From Tillus elongatus (lineage: Eukaryota > Arthropoda > Insecta > Coleoptera > Cleridae), in contig OZ023264.1 in the NCBI GenBank assembly GCA_964006375.1, positions 177,106,010 to 177,170,009 on the forward strand: DNA of 64,000 nt, written 5' to 3'. The translations under genes were made by a program, and so were the position numbers. Positions within the stretch are counted from its first letter, which is position 1, and every line of letters starts with the position of its first letter. The notes beneath the pieces are model-generated. The model was not told where the DNA came from, made no database searches, and was given only the letters and a program-made list of their open reading frames with translations. Positions 29,729 to 40,554 of this stretch are shown in pieces.

Positions 29729-31807
29729 CAGTAATACCCCGGACTTATGCGGTAGGTGGGTCGGAGCGATTGCCGTGTAAGTCGAATTCGTGTAAGTCGG
29801 GGTTCAACTTTGCATATAAATACATATAAAGTATGTTTAATCGGGACCAGAGTTTAAAGAAAACAATAATTTAGAAGAAAAATGTTTAATAAAATGTAAG
29901 ATAATAAAACAATTTACATTGTTATGAATAAAGTAACCTAAACCGAAGTTATTTTGATGTCGAAGGCTTCATATATTCTAACAATGTTGCCTGACGAGTT
30001 AAGTTTTTCTTCTTCTCACGCAAAATTTCTTCGTCAGTAATTTTTTTATTCCCCGTTTTGTAGTAGAAACGCGTTCTTCATTAGAATCTATTGTTTCTAA
30101 AATTTGTAACCCCTTTTCAATTGAATTGAGTCCTTCTGTTAAGTTTGCAATTGTCATTTAATTTACCGATTCAACTGGGTCTAGCGAATCAGTTTGTTCA
30201 ATGTCTTGCTCATACTTACGCATTTTTATAACCTCGTCAATTGTTAGCTCTTGATTGTGTGAATCTAGCAATTCTTGAACGTCATCATGATCGACCTCTA
30301 AATTTAATTGTTTGGCGATATCAACCACTTCTACTATGATGCTATCGATTTGTTCAGGATCTGAAACTGATTCTCCTTGGGTTTCAGTGGTGAAAAAAAA
30401 TTGACAGTTTTTTCCAGACACCATTCAAAGTTTTTTTGTGAAACCTCATTCCAAGATTGTCCAATAATTCTTACAGCATCTAAAACATTAAATTGCTTCC
30501 AAAAGTCTTTAACAGAAAGCTCATTGTTTTGTCTCATAGCTTCATGTAGTTGTGCAAATGACCGCCTTGTGTAGTAAGCTTTAAATGTTTTAATGACTCC
30601 CTGGTCCATTGGTTGAAGCAAGCTGGTAGTGTTTGGTGGCAAAAATACAGCTTCCACTCGTGGATCGAAATTAATTAGAGTTGCGGGAGGATGACCTGGT
30701 GCATTGTCAATTAGTACCATCACTTTAAATGGGATTTCTTTTAATTGGCAGTAACGTTCGACTGCAGGAATAAAATGATGGCCAAACCAGTCTTCAAAAA
30801 GAGAAGCTGTCACCCAAGCTTTCGCATTAGACTTCCAAATGACAGGCAAACCAGCTTTGGATTTATTTTTTAAGGCTCTTGGATTTTCTGAGCGATAAAC
30901 TAAGAGAGGTTTCAATTTACAATCTCCAGCTGCATTCGCACCAACCATCACTGTCAATCGATCCTTGGCAGCTTTAAAACCTGGAAAAGTTTTCTCTTCA
31001 CGCGCAATAAAAGTTATTTTAGGCATTTTCTTCCAAAAAAAGACCGGTTTCATCTACGTTGAAAATGGTTTGGCTAGTGTACCCACCTTCGTCTATCATT
31101 GTTTTGAGTTTTTCTGGATAGAGAGATGCAGCTTTTTTATCAGCGCTTTCCGCTTCTCCACTCTCTGCGATGCTATGCCAATTATGACTCTTAAATCGGC
31201 TGAACCAGCCGTTACTAGCTTTAAACACTTCATTTTTAGCCGCCTCCCCAGCTTCTTCTTTTAGTTTTTCAAAAATCTGCTTTGCTTGAAAGCACACTAT
31301 TTTGATCAACAAGACAATTTTTCACTCTTGATTATAACATCATGACTGTAGCAATGTTTCCATCTGTGCGATAATACCGTGACGCTTACGGATGATACTT
31401 GAATTCAAAGATTCAGAGTCTTTCACAGCGTTCATAATTTTTTCTGTACCTTTTATAACCGTTTGGACTGTTGATTCCAGTAGGTCAAATTTGTTTGCCA
31501 ATTCACAAATTTTAATTTTTGCTTCAAAGTCTTTATTATATTCAGTTTATACTCCAAAGACAGTGTTTTTCTTTTCTTGTTAGGCTCAAATGACTCATTT
31601 TTCGGTCTTTTAGATGACATAATTAGAGATTATAAGTAAAACTCACTGCGCACGTAAAACAATTCCACACGGAACATGTTTAAACCTGTCGCAAACTGAA
31701 CACTGAGAGGGCGGAGCGAGAGAGCCGATGCGCGCGGCAATCAAAATGAAAAACCGCGTATCTCCGAATTTGTGTAAAACGGGGTAGCGTAAGTCGGGGT
31801 ATTACTG
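29729..31807 (-). mobile_element. Tigger/pogo-like DNA transposon 1
   Basis: The ends are CAGTAATACCCCGGACTTA on the left and the complement CAGTAATACCCCGACTTACG at the right, with TA duplications at 29727-29728 and 31808-31809. Subterminal GTAAGTCG-type motifs recur. The transposase is on the minus strand. It splits the Penelope-like copy. Confidence 0.92.
30158..31312 (-). pseudogene. Tigger/pogo-like transposase, two frameshifts
   Basis: From 31312: AKQIFEKLKEEAGEAAKN, SNGWFSRFKSHNWHSIAESG (CENP-B-like HTH) and IFNVDETGLFLEENA (first catalytic Asp). A frameshift near 31035 leads to KDRLTVMVGANAAGDCKLKP, VMVLIDNAPGHPPATL (second Asp) and FLPPNTTSLLQPMDQGVIKT (third Asp, in MDQG). A second frameshift near 30410 leads to an acidic C terminus ending at 30158. 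All three catalytic Asp residues survive, but the reading frame does not. Confidence 0.88.
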
Positions 31808-32569
31808 TACTTAATACAAATGTATACAAAGTAGATGATTTTATTGCCAAATTAAACAATAAATTTGACTCCATTAAATTCACCCATGAAATAGAAACTA
31901 ATAACAAATTACCTTTTCTTGATGTAACAGTCATTAAAAATAGACACTTTAGAATTTGACATCCAATGAAGGGAAACCACTAGTTCGTTTTTCTGGTTCA
32001 TAGATTAATACAGTTTTCTTTAAAAGATACAACAGAGAACTTGAATATATTAAAAATGTGGCTAATTATAATTTCGGGATGCAGCAAGTGCATTATAGTA
32101 GCGAATTTTCATAAGAATTGTACACTGTCATTATACGGCATATTAGTAAAGTTAATACTTTAAACTTACACAGACCTTGAAGAGGGTAGTTTTCCACAAA
32201 AAATAGCCAGTTTGAATTTTCTAGTTCATAGATGAATACAGTTTCCCTTAAATAAAGAAAGATACAATAGAGAATGTGAATATATTAAAAATGTAGCTAA
32301 GTATAACGGTTACTCTGCCTGCTTAGTGAAAAAATTAGTAAATAAACATAAAACAAAGAAAATGTTAGCGGAATCTACGACTTTCAGAGAAGATGAACGA
32401 GATAAAACTGTTGTCTGTTTACCATTTGAACCGCTAATTACGAGAGGTCTTAATATCATTTTTAAGAAACCCAATTGACAGCTAACATTTTCTATTAAAA
32501 AAAAATACATTAAAAAATTGCTAAGTAACTCAAAGGATAAAGATGAAACCACAGAAATGTCTGGAATCT

Positions 32570-32735
32570 ATGAAATAGATTGTGTAAGGATTGTGAACTT
32601 AAATATGTTGGGCAAACTAAAAGAACTATTGAAACTAGATTTAAAGAACATTTAGCCCAACTGAGATATGGCACTATTGACAAATCATGTATTGCTCAAC
32701 ATATTTGGGATAATAATCATCATGTAGATTGAAAG
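32570..32735 (+). pseudogene. Penelope-like GIY-YIG endonuclease fragment
   Basis: The plus strand reads CKDCELKYVGQTKRTIETRF, then KEHLAQLRYGTIDKSCIAQH. KYVGQTKR is the GIY-YIG-type start used by Penelope-like elements, and a Cys pair precedes it. Surrounding stops show the domain is dead. Confidence 0.75.
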
Positions 32736-33086
32736 AAAGAAGAAGAAAGAAACCCTCAAGTTAATCAAAAATGTTATAGGCAGTCGCGTCAGTTAGATGC
32801 TTACGAAAGTATATATATTGTTAGAAATTTGAACAAAAATGTTTCGCTGAATAGATCAGGTGCGGTTCTATGTAGTCCATTGTTCAAACTGTTATCTTAA
32901 TAATTAGTGTGTCCATGTTAGAAGGAATATTTTATAACGACACACAGTTTTTCATAAGCAGGTATGCAATTTTAGTTACAGGGGTTTAAGACTCAACAGT
33001 GGGGGTCTGTGTGTATACATTCGTAGAGGACGCTGTTCGCAACTGCCTAAACGTAGTTCCAGTTTTTATTCGCTTAGTTTATTCAT

Positions 33087-33128
33087 CCCTCTGATGACGC
33101 TAACTTTGTTAGCGAAACGATCGTCAGG
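33087..33128 (+). other. Penelope-like terminal stem-loop, hammerhead-like core
   Basis: CTGATGA (33091-33097) is followed by a perfect stem (GCTAAC-TTT-GTTAGC) and then GAAAC, with outer complementarity between CCT and AGG. Hammerhead ribozymes use CUGAUGA, stem II and GAAA, and Penelope-like elements are known to carry such motifs. Here an extra C sits between CTGATGA and the stem, so self-cleavage is uncertain. A related loop is at 49327-49345. Confidence 0.5.
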
Positions 33129-33202
33129 CCTAAAAACTGTATTGTGATGAATTGTACTGTTGAGTGCTTATCACAGGTTACAATCTTAGATCATTTACTT
33201 AC

Positions 33203-33657
33203 GAATAATTATATTTAGTTGAAAAGTGCGTATTTGCTCCAGGACTTCCCAATGGTGAATAAGCAGTTACTGCAATATTCAACCTTCTACATAAATCTAC
33301 CAATTCCCTTTGTTGTAGATATGCATGCAATTCAACCTGTAACACAGTTGGCTTGATCTCAGCTTTGCTGTAGATCCTTTGTATTTGTTCGGCATTGAAA
33401 TTTGAAATTCCTATGGTTCTAGCCAATCCTTTCCTTACTTGCTCTTCCATAACCTTCCACGTACCTATTATATCGTTTTCTGTGTCAAGACTGAACGTGC
33501 CATCTTCATTTGTTAGAGGTGCCGAATTCAGTTCGTTGGGGTGGAAACTAAACGGCATATGGATTAAATATAAATCCACATAATCTAACTGCAGCTTTTG
33601 AAGGGACATTTTAAGGAATCTTTCCACATCTGACGGTCTGTTTCCAAAGTTAGGTAA
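33203..33657 (-). CDS. Aldo-keto reductase, third coding exon (catalytic His)
   Basis: Acceptor CTTCCAG leads into LPNFGNRPSDVERFLKMSLQ at 33657; donor TC|GTAAGT ends it at 33203. It encodes DYVDLYLIHMPFS, where His is the catalytic histidine of the family, then ISNFNAEQIQRIYS, QVELHAYLQQRELVDLC and VTAYSPLGSPG, all matching the TIM-barrel core and NADPH site. Substrate is unknown; related enzymes reduce aldehydes and ketones with NADPH in the cytosol. Exon phases match 33713 and 24802 exactly. Confidence 0.95.
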
Positions 33658-33712
33658 CTGGAAGAAACATCTCATTAGAAAAAAGTAATCAAAAGAAAAT
33701 TAAATCCTGTAC

Positions 33713-33816
33713 TTTGGTCGTTATGAAAAGATCTTCTCTCTTTGCCTTGCCTTCGTCCAACCATTTTTTCAATGCCCGTCCAATTGCTTCTTCATTGTTA
33801 TAATTGTAAGCAGTAT
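33713..33816 (-). CDS. Aldo-keto reductase, second coding exon (Asp, Tyr, Lys of the tetrad)
   Basis: The acceptor CCAG precedes 33816 and the donor GTACAG follows 33713. The exon encodes DTAYNYNNEEAIGRALKKWL and DEGKAKREDLFITTK, with the first Asp codon completed from the previous exon. D(T)A, Y (in NYNNE) and K (in TTK) are the catalytic Asp, Tyr and Lys of the aldo-keto reductase tetrad; the His is in the next exon. The LOA-like element at 33860 lies only about 40 bases from its 5' boundary. Confidence 0.92.
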
Positions 33817-33859
33817 CTGGAACACAGAGAGTTTTATTTTTGAGTTACTTCATATTAGT

Positions 33860-36442
33860 TAGGCAGTACTGTAGGATCCTTAAGGAAACCGGACGGGAGC
33901 TGGACCAGCACCGGCGAGGAAACCTTGCGGCATCTCGCCGAAGTTCACCTTGCGGGCGGTGGAGCCGTCACGGGGGCTGCCGACCTGGGCCGGTGGACGG
34001 TCCCGAATGCAGACTGGCAGCTGGCGGAGGGGGTGGTCACAGATGGCTATAACCTGGGCGGTGAGCGAGTTTGCTCCATTCAAGTCCGCAGGCTGTGACA
34101 GGTTTTTTCCGGCCCTGCTCCAGAGGGGCCTGGATATACTGCTTCCCAACATAAGGAAGGTTTTCCGGGCCAGCCTGGCGTGGGGCTATGTCCCAAAGGC
34201 CTGGCGCCGGGTTGGGGGGGGGGGGGGGTTTGTCCCATCATTCCCAAACGGGGAAGGGAGGACTACACGCTGGCCAAGGCGTACAGGCTTACATCCTTCC
34301 TGCTTAAGGCATTGGAAAATATAGTAGATAGGTTTTTGTTGAGAGGGATCATCCCTTCCATAAAAGTCAGCACGCGTACCAGCGGGGGAAATCGACGGAG
34401 ACAGCGCTCCATGCTGTCACGCGAAAGGTGGAAAAGGCCCTAGACTACGGGGAGAGCACATTAGCTGTCTTCTTCGATGTGGAGGGGGCCTTTGATAGGG
34501 TAAGGACGAATACGGTCTGTGCCGCCCTACAGGATAGGGGATCGTCGAGGTCCCTAAAAAGCTGGGTGGCGAGCATGCTGGAAGACAGGAGTCTCGCTGA
34601 CCTTGAGGGGCCGGGGGCTGGACGTTGGGGTGACGGGCGGCTGTCCTCAGGGCAGCTGCCTTTCGCCTCATCTATGGTGTCTGTCATGGACGGCCTCTTG
34701 GAGCGGCTCTCCGAGAATGGCTTCTATGCCGAGGCGTACGCTGATGATGGGCTGGTCTTAGTCACCGGCAAATTCCTCGGCGTCGTCTGTGAGTGCATGC
34801 AAGTTGGCTGTAGCATAATTGAAAGGTGGTGTGGTGACCTGGGACTCTCTGTAAACCCGGCGAAGACGGAGATGATCCTATTCACCAAGAAGAGGAATGT
34901 AGAGGGGTTCAGGGCGCCCGTGATGTTTGGAAAACCTTTAGCTTTAGTGCGGGAGGTCAAATATCTGGGCGTGGTCCTGGACTCCAAACTATCATGGGGG
35001 TCGCAAATAGAACGACTAGTGAGGAAGGGAGTAGCGACCCTCTGGCAGCTGCGTCGAGTGATAGGGAGGACATGGGGACTTAATCCTCGGATCCTTCATT
35101 GGATTTACACTGCGATCGTCAGGCCGAGAATCCTCTATGGGGCGTTGGTCTGTTGTGAACCAAACTACCAGCAGGAAGCTGGCCAAACTCCAAAGGGCTG
35201 GCAATCCTGGGTATCACAGGCGCTATGAGGACGACACCCTCAGCCACGCTAAAGGTCTTGTGGATGCTGCCACCGCTTCCCATCTGTATCAGAAGGGAGG
35301 CTATGGCGTCGCATCTTAGAATGTGAGACTCTGGCAACTGGTGCGGAGAGGGAGCAGTAATAGGGCATGCAAGAGTCACCAAGGAGGTGGAAAAGGAAAT
35401 TCCGATTTCCGCCATAGAGATACAGGATACCGAAGATATTAGGTTGACTAGGCCATATACCCTCAGAATCCCCAGTAGGGATCAGTGAAGGGAAAATGAG
35501 GTTGCATTTCAGCCTGCAAGCCTGGTCTGTTTCACCGACAGATTGCGGCTGGAGGATCAACAATCCTCCGGAGCAGGAATATACATCGAGGGCCTGGGGG
35601 TGCGCGAGAGTTATGCTCTGGGCGCATAAACAGAGGTGTACGCTATCCTGTCTGTGGCCAATAGACAGGATGTGACGAGCCCCGAGAAATGTGTATACAT
35701 TTGCTCGGATAGCCAGGCGGTCCTCCAGGCAGTCTGCGTGGCCAGAATCAGGTCAACATTGGTTCAGGAGTGCGCTGACGCCCTCAAAGGACTAGCAAGG
35801 ACAAATGAGGTGCAACTGGTGTGGGTCCTGGGACACTGGCGTAGCGGGGAATGAGGTAGCGAATAATCTCGCAAGGTTTGGTTCCCGGCGGCCGTTCTGT
35901 GGCCCGGAGCTTGCGATAGGCATAAGTAGGAAGACGGTCTCTGTCGCCTTAGACAGGTCGACTGAGGAAGCAACAGATAGGCACTGGGGGTCGGTTGGTG
36001 GCTGTGTGCAGGCGAGGGACTTCGTGGAAGGGCTGGACAGAGATAAAGCTGTCTGGCTACTCGGTAGGAGTCGACCTATGCTTCCACGCATCCTTGGGGT
36101 GCTGACAGGTCACTGTGCCCTTAGAAGACACCTCACATTGATAGGCGTAGAGAGGGATCCCATTTGTCAGGAATGCGGCGAGGATGAGGAAACGTCCTAC
36201 CACTACCTGTGTGAATGCGAGCCTTTTGGGAGTCTTCGAGCAGAATTGTTCGGTTCGAGGACTCTGCAGAGGAATCAGGTAAGTACCGTCCAATTGAAGA
36301 CCGTCACGGCCTTCATTTCGAGGTCGAGGCGGTTTGGCGACGGAACCGAGGAAGAGTAGAGCATGGTTGCCGTGGTTGGCAAAAAGGGCCCATTGTGGCC
36401 TACTTGCTTGGCGTTAGCCTCCCCACTACTGCTACTACTACT
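33860..36442 (+). mobile_element. LOA/R1-like non-LTR element with (CTA)n tail
   Basis: It is flanked by a 13-bp duplication, ACTTCATATTAGT, at 33847-33859 and 36443-36455. The 3' tail is CTACTACTA-type rather than poly(A). It is GC-rich compared with the surrounding intron. The 5' end is truncated within ORF2. It sits in the first main intron of the aldo-keto reductase gene. Confidence 0.88.
33890..36356 (+). pseudogene. LOA/R1-like ORF2 (RT, RNase H, knuckle), frameshifted
   Basis: RT: TWAVSEFAPFKSAGCDRFFP, IRKVFRASLAWGYVPKAW, then a 15-base G run (34214-34228) that breaks frame. VFFDVEGAFDRVRTN, AYADDGLVLVTG (catalytic YADD, 34430-35228) and KYLGVVLDSKLSWG follow. Frame changes near 35220 and 35630 precede RNase H (YICSDSQAVLQAV, NEVQLVWVLGH) and the knuckle CQECGEDEETSYHYLCEC (35805-36356). 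The FDVEGAFD box and the YADD box are intact. Confidence 0.8.
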
Positions 36443-36455
36443 ACTTCATATTAGT

Positions 36456-38136
36456 AAAGGGTTTTTTCCAAGGTAGTTTAGGAAACGGAAAGCCTGTGTT
36501 ATAAAATTTGTTGTGCGACCAAATGCATGTGTGCTTATTTTTTTAAGAGTCAATTATTAATTTTATTTAAAAAAGAATATTGTTATGGAGGACATATCAA
36601 ATTTATGTACACAAGTCGACCATAAAAGCTAAATACAGAACACTGAAAGTGCAAGTTGAAATATTTATTTAACATACTGGTTTAACATAAAATATAGAAA
36701 AGCTAAATTTCTAATAAAATTATAAATAACTTGCAGTATTTTTTTTTTACATAGAGCAATGACTAATTACAAGCCCCAGTGTGTAACCTCAATCTGTGTA
36801 TATATTTGTTTTTGTATATTGATGTTAATAAGTACTTAGAGCATAAACTAATTATATAAGACAAAATATAAGCACTGTATCTAAGTGATATGTTTAAACA
36901 TAGCAAATCGATTTCCTAATTGCCACTTGCCTAGACCGTATCATATATAAAACATCAAATCCTCACCGTGTGATTTATAAAAGTCTGTGGCTAGTGGAGG
37001 ATCATTCTGTTGCCATCCTTGCATTTGAACACACACACACACACTAATTACAAGTGTGGTATGAACTATACATACATGATTAGACAGGTAAGCCAACGAC
37101 CAAGGCTTGCAATGGATTAAATATTGCATGTTAGTTTGGTCTGCCAGAGATGCTATCCATATAACCATACGATACAGGTTTCCGTCAACTATATAGATTT
37201 GAGAATATTCTATAAAGATGTTCCGTTACAGATTCTAATCTATACAACATTTATAGTATAAGCACAGCATAAGAGTAACCAGCAGGGTCAACATGAAATA
37301 TTTTCAGACTGCTAGATTTTGTGTCGGCTTATTGCTAGCCTACAGTCTGCTGTCGACTCGAAGATCATTCAGTGAGCAACTCGGCGATATAAGAAGCGAA
37401 TTGGGTGTATTTTAAGCTACGTTCATACTCTCGCGAATTGCAAAAACACACCAAAAAGTGTCCCTATTGCTTTATTTTAAATAATATCGTAATATTATTT
37501 AAAATGGACCAATATGAATTAGTTTCGCGAGTCACAAGTGTATGAACCTAGCCTAATTTAGTGAACCAATGAGAGTAATGAGCCTTGTGACACTTGTAGC
37601 TAAAGACTCAAAATTCTTTTAACACTTTTTTTAGATGTTGATTTATAAGTGTTAATTTCTATACCCATTTAGAAAATATTTTAAGCGAAGTCTGCAACTT
37701 CATAGCATGATAATGCAGTTTTTACTGCATCAAATCTCAAAATATAAATTGTACTCTATTTGCCCTATAATTCAGTACAATAAAATTATTATTTCTTTGC
37801 CAAAATATGGTTGATGGTGTGCCATTATATCAAGGATTTAGGAACGCATAGTATTATTTTACGAATTAGTTAAGAGGAGTGGAAAAACTATAGTATTATA
37901 TTGCTCTAGCAATAGTAGGAGTATTGCAAATAAAAAACCATCATATACCATTACAAATACAACCACTAGACCTATAATCAAACTTCAACACAAAATAGGT
38001 AAATATGTAATTTCTACAGCCTGTGTGACATTTGTCAACCTTTTTCCACTACAGATGTTAAAACTCATTCAGATGGGCAAAGGAAACCTCAAACAATGTT
38101 TGTAGCAGAATTTTAAGGTGATGTTAATTATCTCTT
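36456..38136. other. Intron of the aldo-keto reductase gene, no gene seen
   Basis: AT-rich intronic DNA. A segment at 36950-37050 (AAAAGTCTGTGGCTAGTG, ending in a CA repeat at 37027-37043) resembles 53530-53610, so it may be a dispersed repeat. No coding region is visible. Confidence 0.5.
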
Positions 38137-38138
38137 AC

Positions 38139-38268
38139 CTATGTGTGTATATCCAGCTTCTAGTGCAGTAATTACAGCATTTTCTACATCTTCCGATGAT
38201 GCTCTCCATGTTCCCAAACCAATAATGGGCATTTGAATAGCTCCATTTGATAAATGTAATTTCCTCAT
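38139..38268 (-). CDS. Aldo-keto reductase, first certain coding exon
   Basis: ATG at 38268 starts MRKLHLSNGAIQMPIIGLGT, then WRASSEDVENAVITALEAGY and THI, ending in a split Asp codon at donor G|GTAAGAG (38138). This is the standard N terminus of an aldo-keto reductase: the beta hairpin, then the GLGTW start of the first barrel strand. The assembled four-exon protein is about 337 aa, close to the usual 310-340. A longer N terminus is possible because the frame is open upstream to an acceptor at 38297-38298 (see 39229-39290). Confidence 0.9.
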
Positions 38269-38296
38269 TGTCTTTACTTTCAAACTGCCAATATTT
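38269..38296 (-). CDS. Possible 5' extension of the first aldo-keto reductase exon
   Basis: The frame stays open upstream of ATG 38268 (NIGSLKVKT) to an AG at 38297-38298, preceded by CTGTTATAACAACTCTGTAAG. If this acceptor is used, the exon joins in frame to 39229-39290. If not, this is 5' UTR. Confidence 0.35.
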
Positions 38297-38399
38297 CTTA
38301 CAGAGTTGTTATAACAGAAACTTGTTAATTTCCACCTGTAGCTAGAACATAAGAATGGACCAAATTGACTATCTGTTGTGTGAAGTGATCTATTTTTAA

Positions 38400-39228
38400 A
38401 TGACTCTGAATGTGCAGTGTAAATGTAGATTTAGATGAACTTGACACTAAAATTAGATCTGTCAAAACCAACTGTTTATAATTTTGTTTTGAGAAGATCT
38501 GTTGATAAAATTATTTGTATTTAAGTGCTATTAATGTATTCTAATAAGAGATTTTGTTAGCCCAATTAGAAAATGAGCTCTATATGCACATTAAATACTT
38601 TTAAGATATATTGCTTCCTACTGTGTAAAGAATTTGTATAGCATTTTTCAACAAATAAATGCACGCAGTACATTAAACAAACTTTCAATTCCTAATTTTT
38701 TCATTGTTTATATATTATTGGTGTTATAACAATCAAATAGTAAGTTTAGAAATTAGCGATATACCTACTACCAAAAGACATGTGGTGATTTGGGTTCTCC
38801 AAGTGTGCGTACCTACTACAAAATTTATATGTAGGTCATGATGTTTTGTTATAAAGAGATTTAAAGTACGCAGCTCTTGAGGAATAATTAGCAATGTTAA
38901 CTATGAAAGTGGAACAGTCTTTAGACTTAAGTTAAGATATACATTCATGACCATGATATAAATGTTAGTGGCAGTTAAACTACTCAAGTAGAAATTTAGA
39001 TGAAATCCGAAAAATAACATCAAGTAATACAATTTGGCAGTTAAATGTTTAGAATGGGGTAGTAAATCTGTCATATTTTTAACACAAGAAGGTTAGCTTG
39101 TCTCAATAAATTAAAATACAGTAATATTATAAACTAATTTGATATAACAACTGACTTTATTATTTACGGGATAAAATACTAGTCTATTAAACTTAACATA
39201 ATTAATACAAACAGAAAGAAATACTTAC
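38400..39228. other. AT-rich stretch upstream of the aldo-keto reductase, no gene seen
   Basis: No coding region or element was recognised. It is either an intron between a 5' exon at 39229 and the main exon, or the promoter region. Confidence 0.4.
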
Positions 39229-39290
39229 ACTTTTATATCAGGCTTTATTTTTGCCAAAAGCTGCCAAGGATAGCTTTGGAGCACCACCAT
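39229..39290 (-). CDS. Candidate alternative first exon of the aldo-keto reductase
   Basis: ATG at 39290 opens MVVLQSYPWQLLAKIKPDIK and ends two bases into a codon at a strong donor, AAAAGT|GTAAGT. Splicing to the acceptor at 38297 keeps frame through VNIGSLKVKTMRKLHLSNG. The peptide has basic and hydrophobic residues and no acidic residue before Asp-18, so it could be a mitochondrial signal, but that is speculation. Frame agreement across both splice sites is the main support. Confidence 0.4.
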
Positions 39291-39595
39291 TGTAGGTAAC
39301 TTAAATTATTCACTTATGTTTATAGTACCCGCTAACGCTTTTATAAAAAAATGTATTACTATCTTATGCTCTGAAAAATTTCTAATTACGATTTAAATTG
39401 CGAAATATGACCGCCTGTTTTAAGCCGGCTACCAAAGAAACGGTGGCGCCCCCTGCCCCTGTCCATTATCATCATAGAGAAACAAAGATTTCTCTATGAT
39501 TATTAAAGTACACAAACTAAGCATAACAAATGAAAGTTTACATTATTATACTGATACTGTGACAGAATACTTTTGTTGGTTTCATTTCTTTGTGG

Positions 39596-39705
39596 TTGGG
39601 CGAGTTCACCAGGCGCCGGTAGCTGCCAGCGCTGCATTGTTATGTCAAAAAATTTAACGTTTGTCATTTTTTTGACATAATGCAGGCCCTGGTGAAGCCG
39701 CCCAA
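39596..39705. mobile_element. Foldback MITE, GGGCGAGT family, copy 2
   Basis: TTGGGCGAGTTCACCAGGCG at the left is mirrored by CCTGGTGAAGCCGCCCAA at the right, with a central TGTTATGTCAAAAAA/TTTTTTTGACATAA palindrome. It resembles copy 1 at 13649 in both ends and centre. Confidence 0.78.
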
Positions 39706-39737
39706 TGTAAGTGGTAACTATGCTGTGGGTGTAGTTA

Positions 39738-39964
39738 ATGGCCGAGTTCACCAGTCGCCAAGAGTTGAATAGTTGTGTCACGAAGATGCGTTCATCAATC
39801 CTGCTTAAACTCAACTGGTGGCAAAGCGGAATGGCATACAAACGTCACAGAATAATAGTGCTTAAAAACAAGAGAGCATTCATCAGTCTTCAACTGCTGA
39901 AACGTATCGGTGGTCAGAAGACAAGCGCTTAAACTTAGCTGTTGCGGCTGGTAAACTCGATCAT
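39738..39964. mobile_element. Foldback MITE, GGGCGAGT family, larger diverged copy 3
   Basis: ATGGCCGAGTTCACCAGTCG at the left is mirrored imperfectly by GCGGCTGGTAAACTCGATCA at the right. The interior is longer and unlike copies 1 and 2. It follows copy 2 by about 30 bases. Confidence 0.6.
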
Positions 39965-39979
39965 GGTGCCTGATAGTAT

Positions 39980-40550
39980 CATAGATATCTCCTGATACAA
40001 ATAACTGGAGATATGATAATGAGGCTGTCTTTTTCTAGAACTGTCACGCGCATGGCGTCATGTGTTGAGGCCAGTGCAACAATAACATGCTGTCGTACAG
40101 TGGAGCTTTACGTTTCGTCACATCTTATAACCTCATAACAAATAATTATTTTACTAATATTTAAGTGCATACAGTGATTTTTAACGATCAAAATACTAAT
40201 GTGATTATGTGACATGATGATTAAATCAAGTTTATGAATGTTAACGCCCTCTAAATGTCTTCTCTACTTTAAAAGTTTTTTGTATCGCCAATGTTAATTC
40301 AGGGCTCCCCTTTATTATTATATTTGTCTTGTGCTTAAATAAAAAAGATTAAATTTAGAGCTGTATTCTATATTATCTGAAAAAGACAATATAGGCGACG
40401 AAGTGGAATGTAACTTCAACCGTATTAAATTCACGTATAGCAATTTTTTGATTGGGAATGAGTGTGCAACTGGACCTTTATGACGTCATAGGAGGAAGTG
40501 GGGCATATTATCATATATGTCATTTTATCTATATCATGTAGATATCTATG
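39980..40550. mobile_element. MITE family B, copy 1
   Basis: The ends CATAGATATCTCCTGATA and, on the other strand, CATAGATATCTACATGATA form inverted repeats. Internal landmarks TGTCACGCGCATGGCGTCA, AAAAAGACAATATAGGCG and TGACGTCATAGGAGG recur in the same order at 48800-49250. No coding content. Confidence 0.78.
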
Positions 40551-40554
40551 GTCA

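Larger units (their letters stand above)
29380..33150 (+). mobile_element. Penelope-like element, right copy, interrupted by a Tigger transposon
   Basis: On the plus strand the RT region (29540-29728) is interrupted by the Tigger element (29729-31807) and resumes at 31810, where the same YKVDDFIAKLNNKFDS region is encoded. It continues through a partial internal duplication (31980-32070 against 32210-32310) to a GIY-YIG domain at about 32570-32735, and ends with a stem-loop typical of Penelope-like elements near 33090-33128. Many stops show it is dead. It is intronic in the aldo-keto reductase gene. Confidence 0.78.

Noticed and set aside
30377..30574. Plus-strand frames across the Tigger transposase
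   Set aside because: Antisense shadows of the minus-strand transposase.
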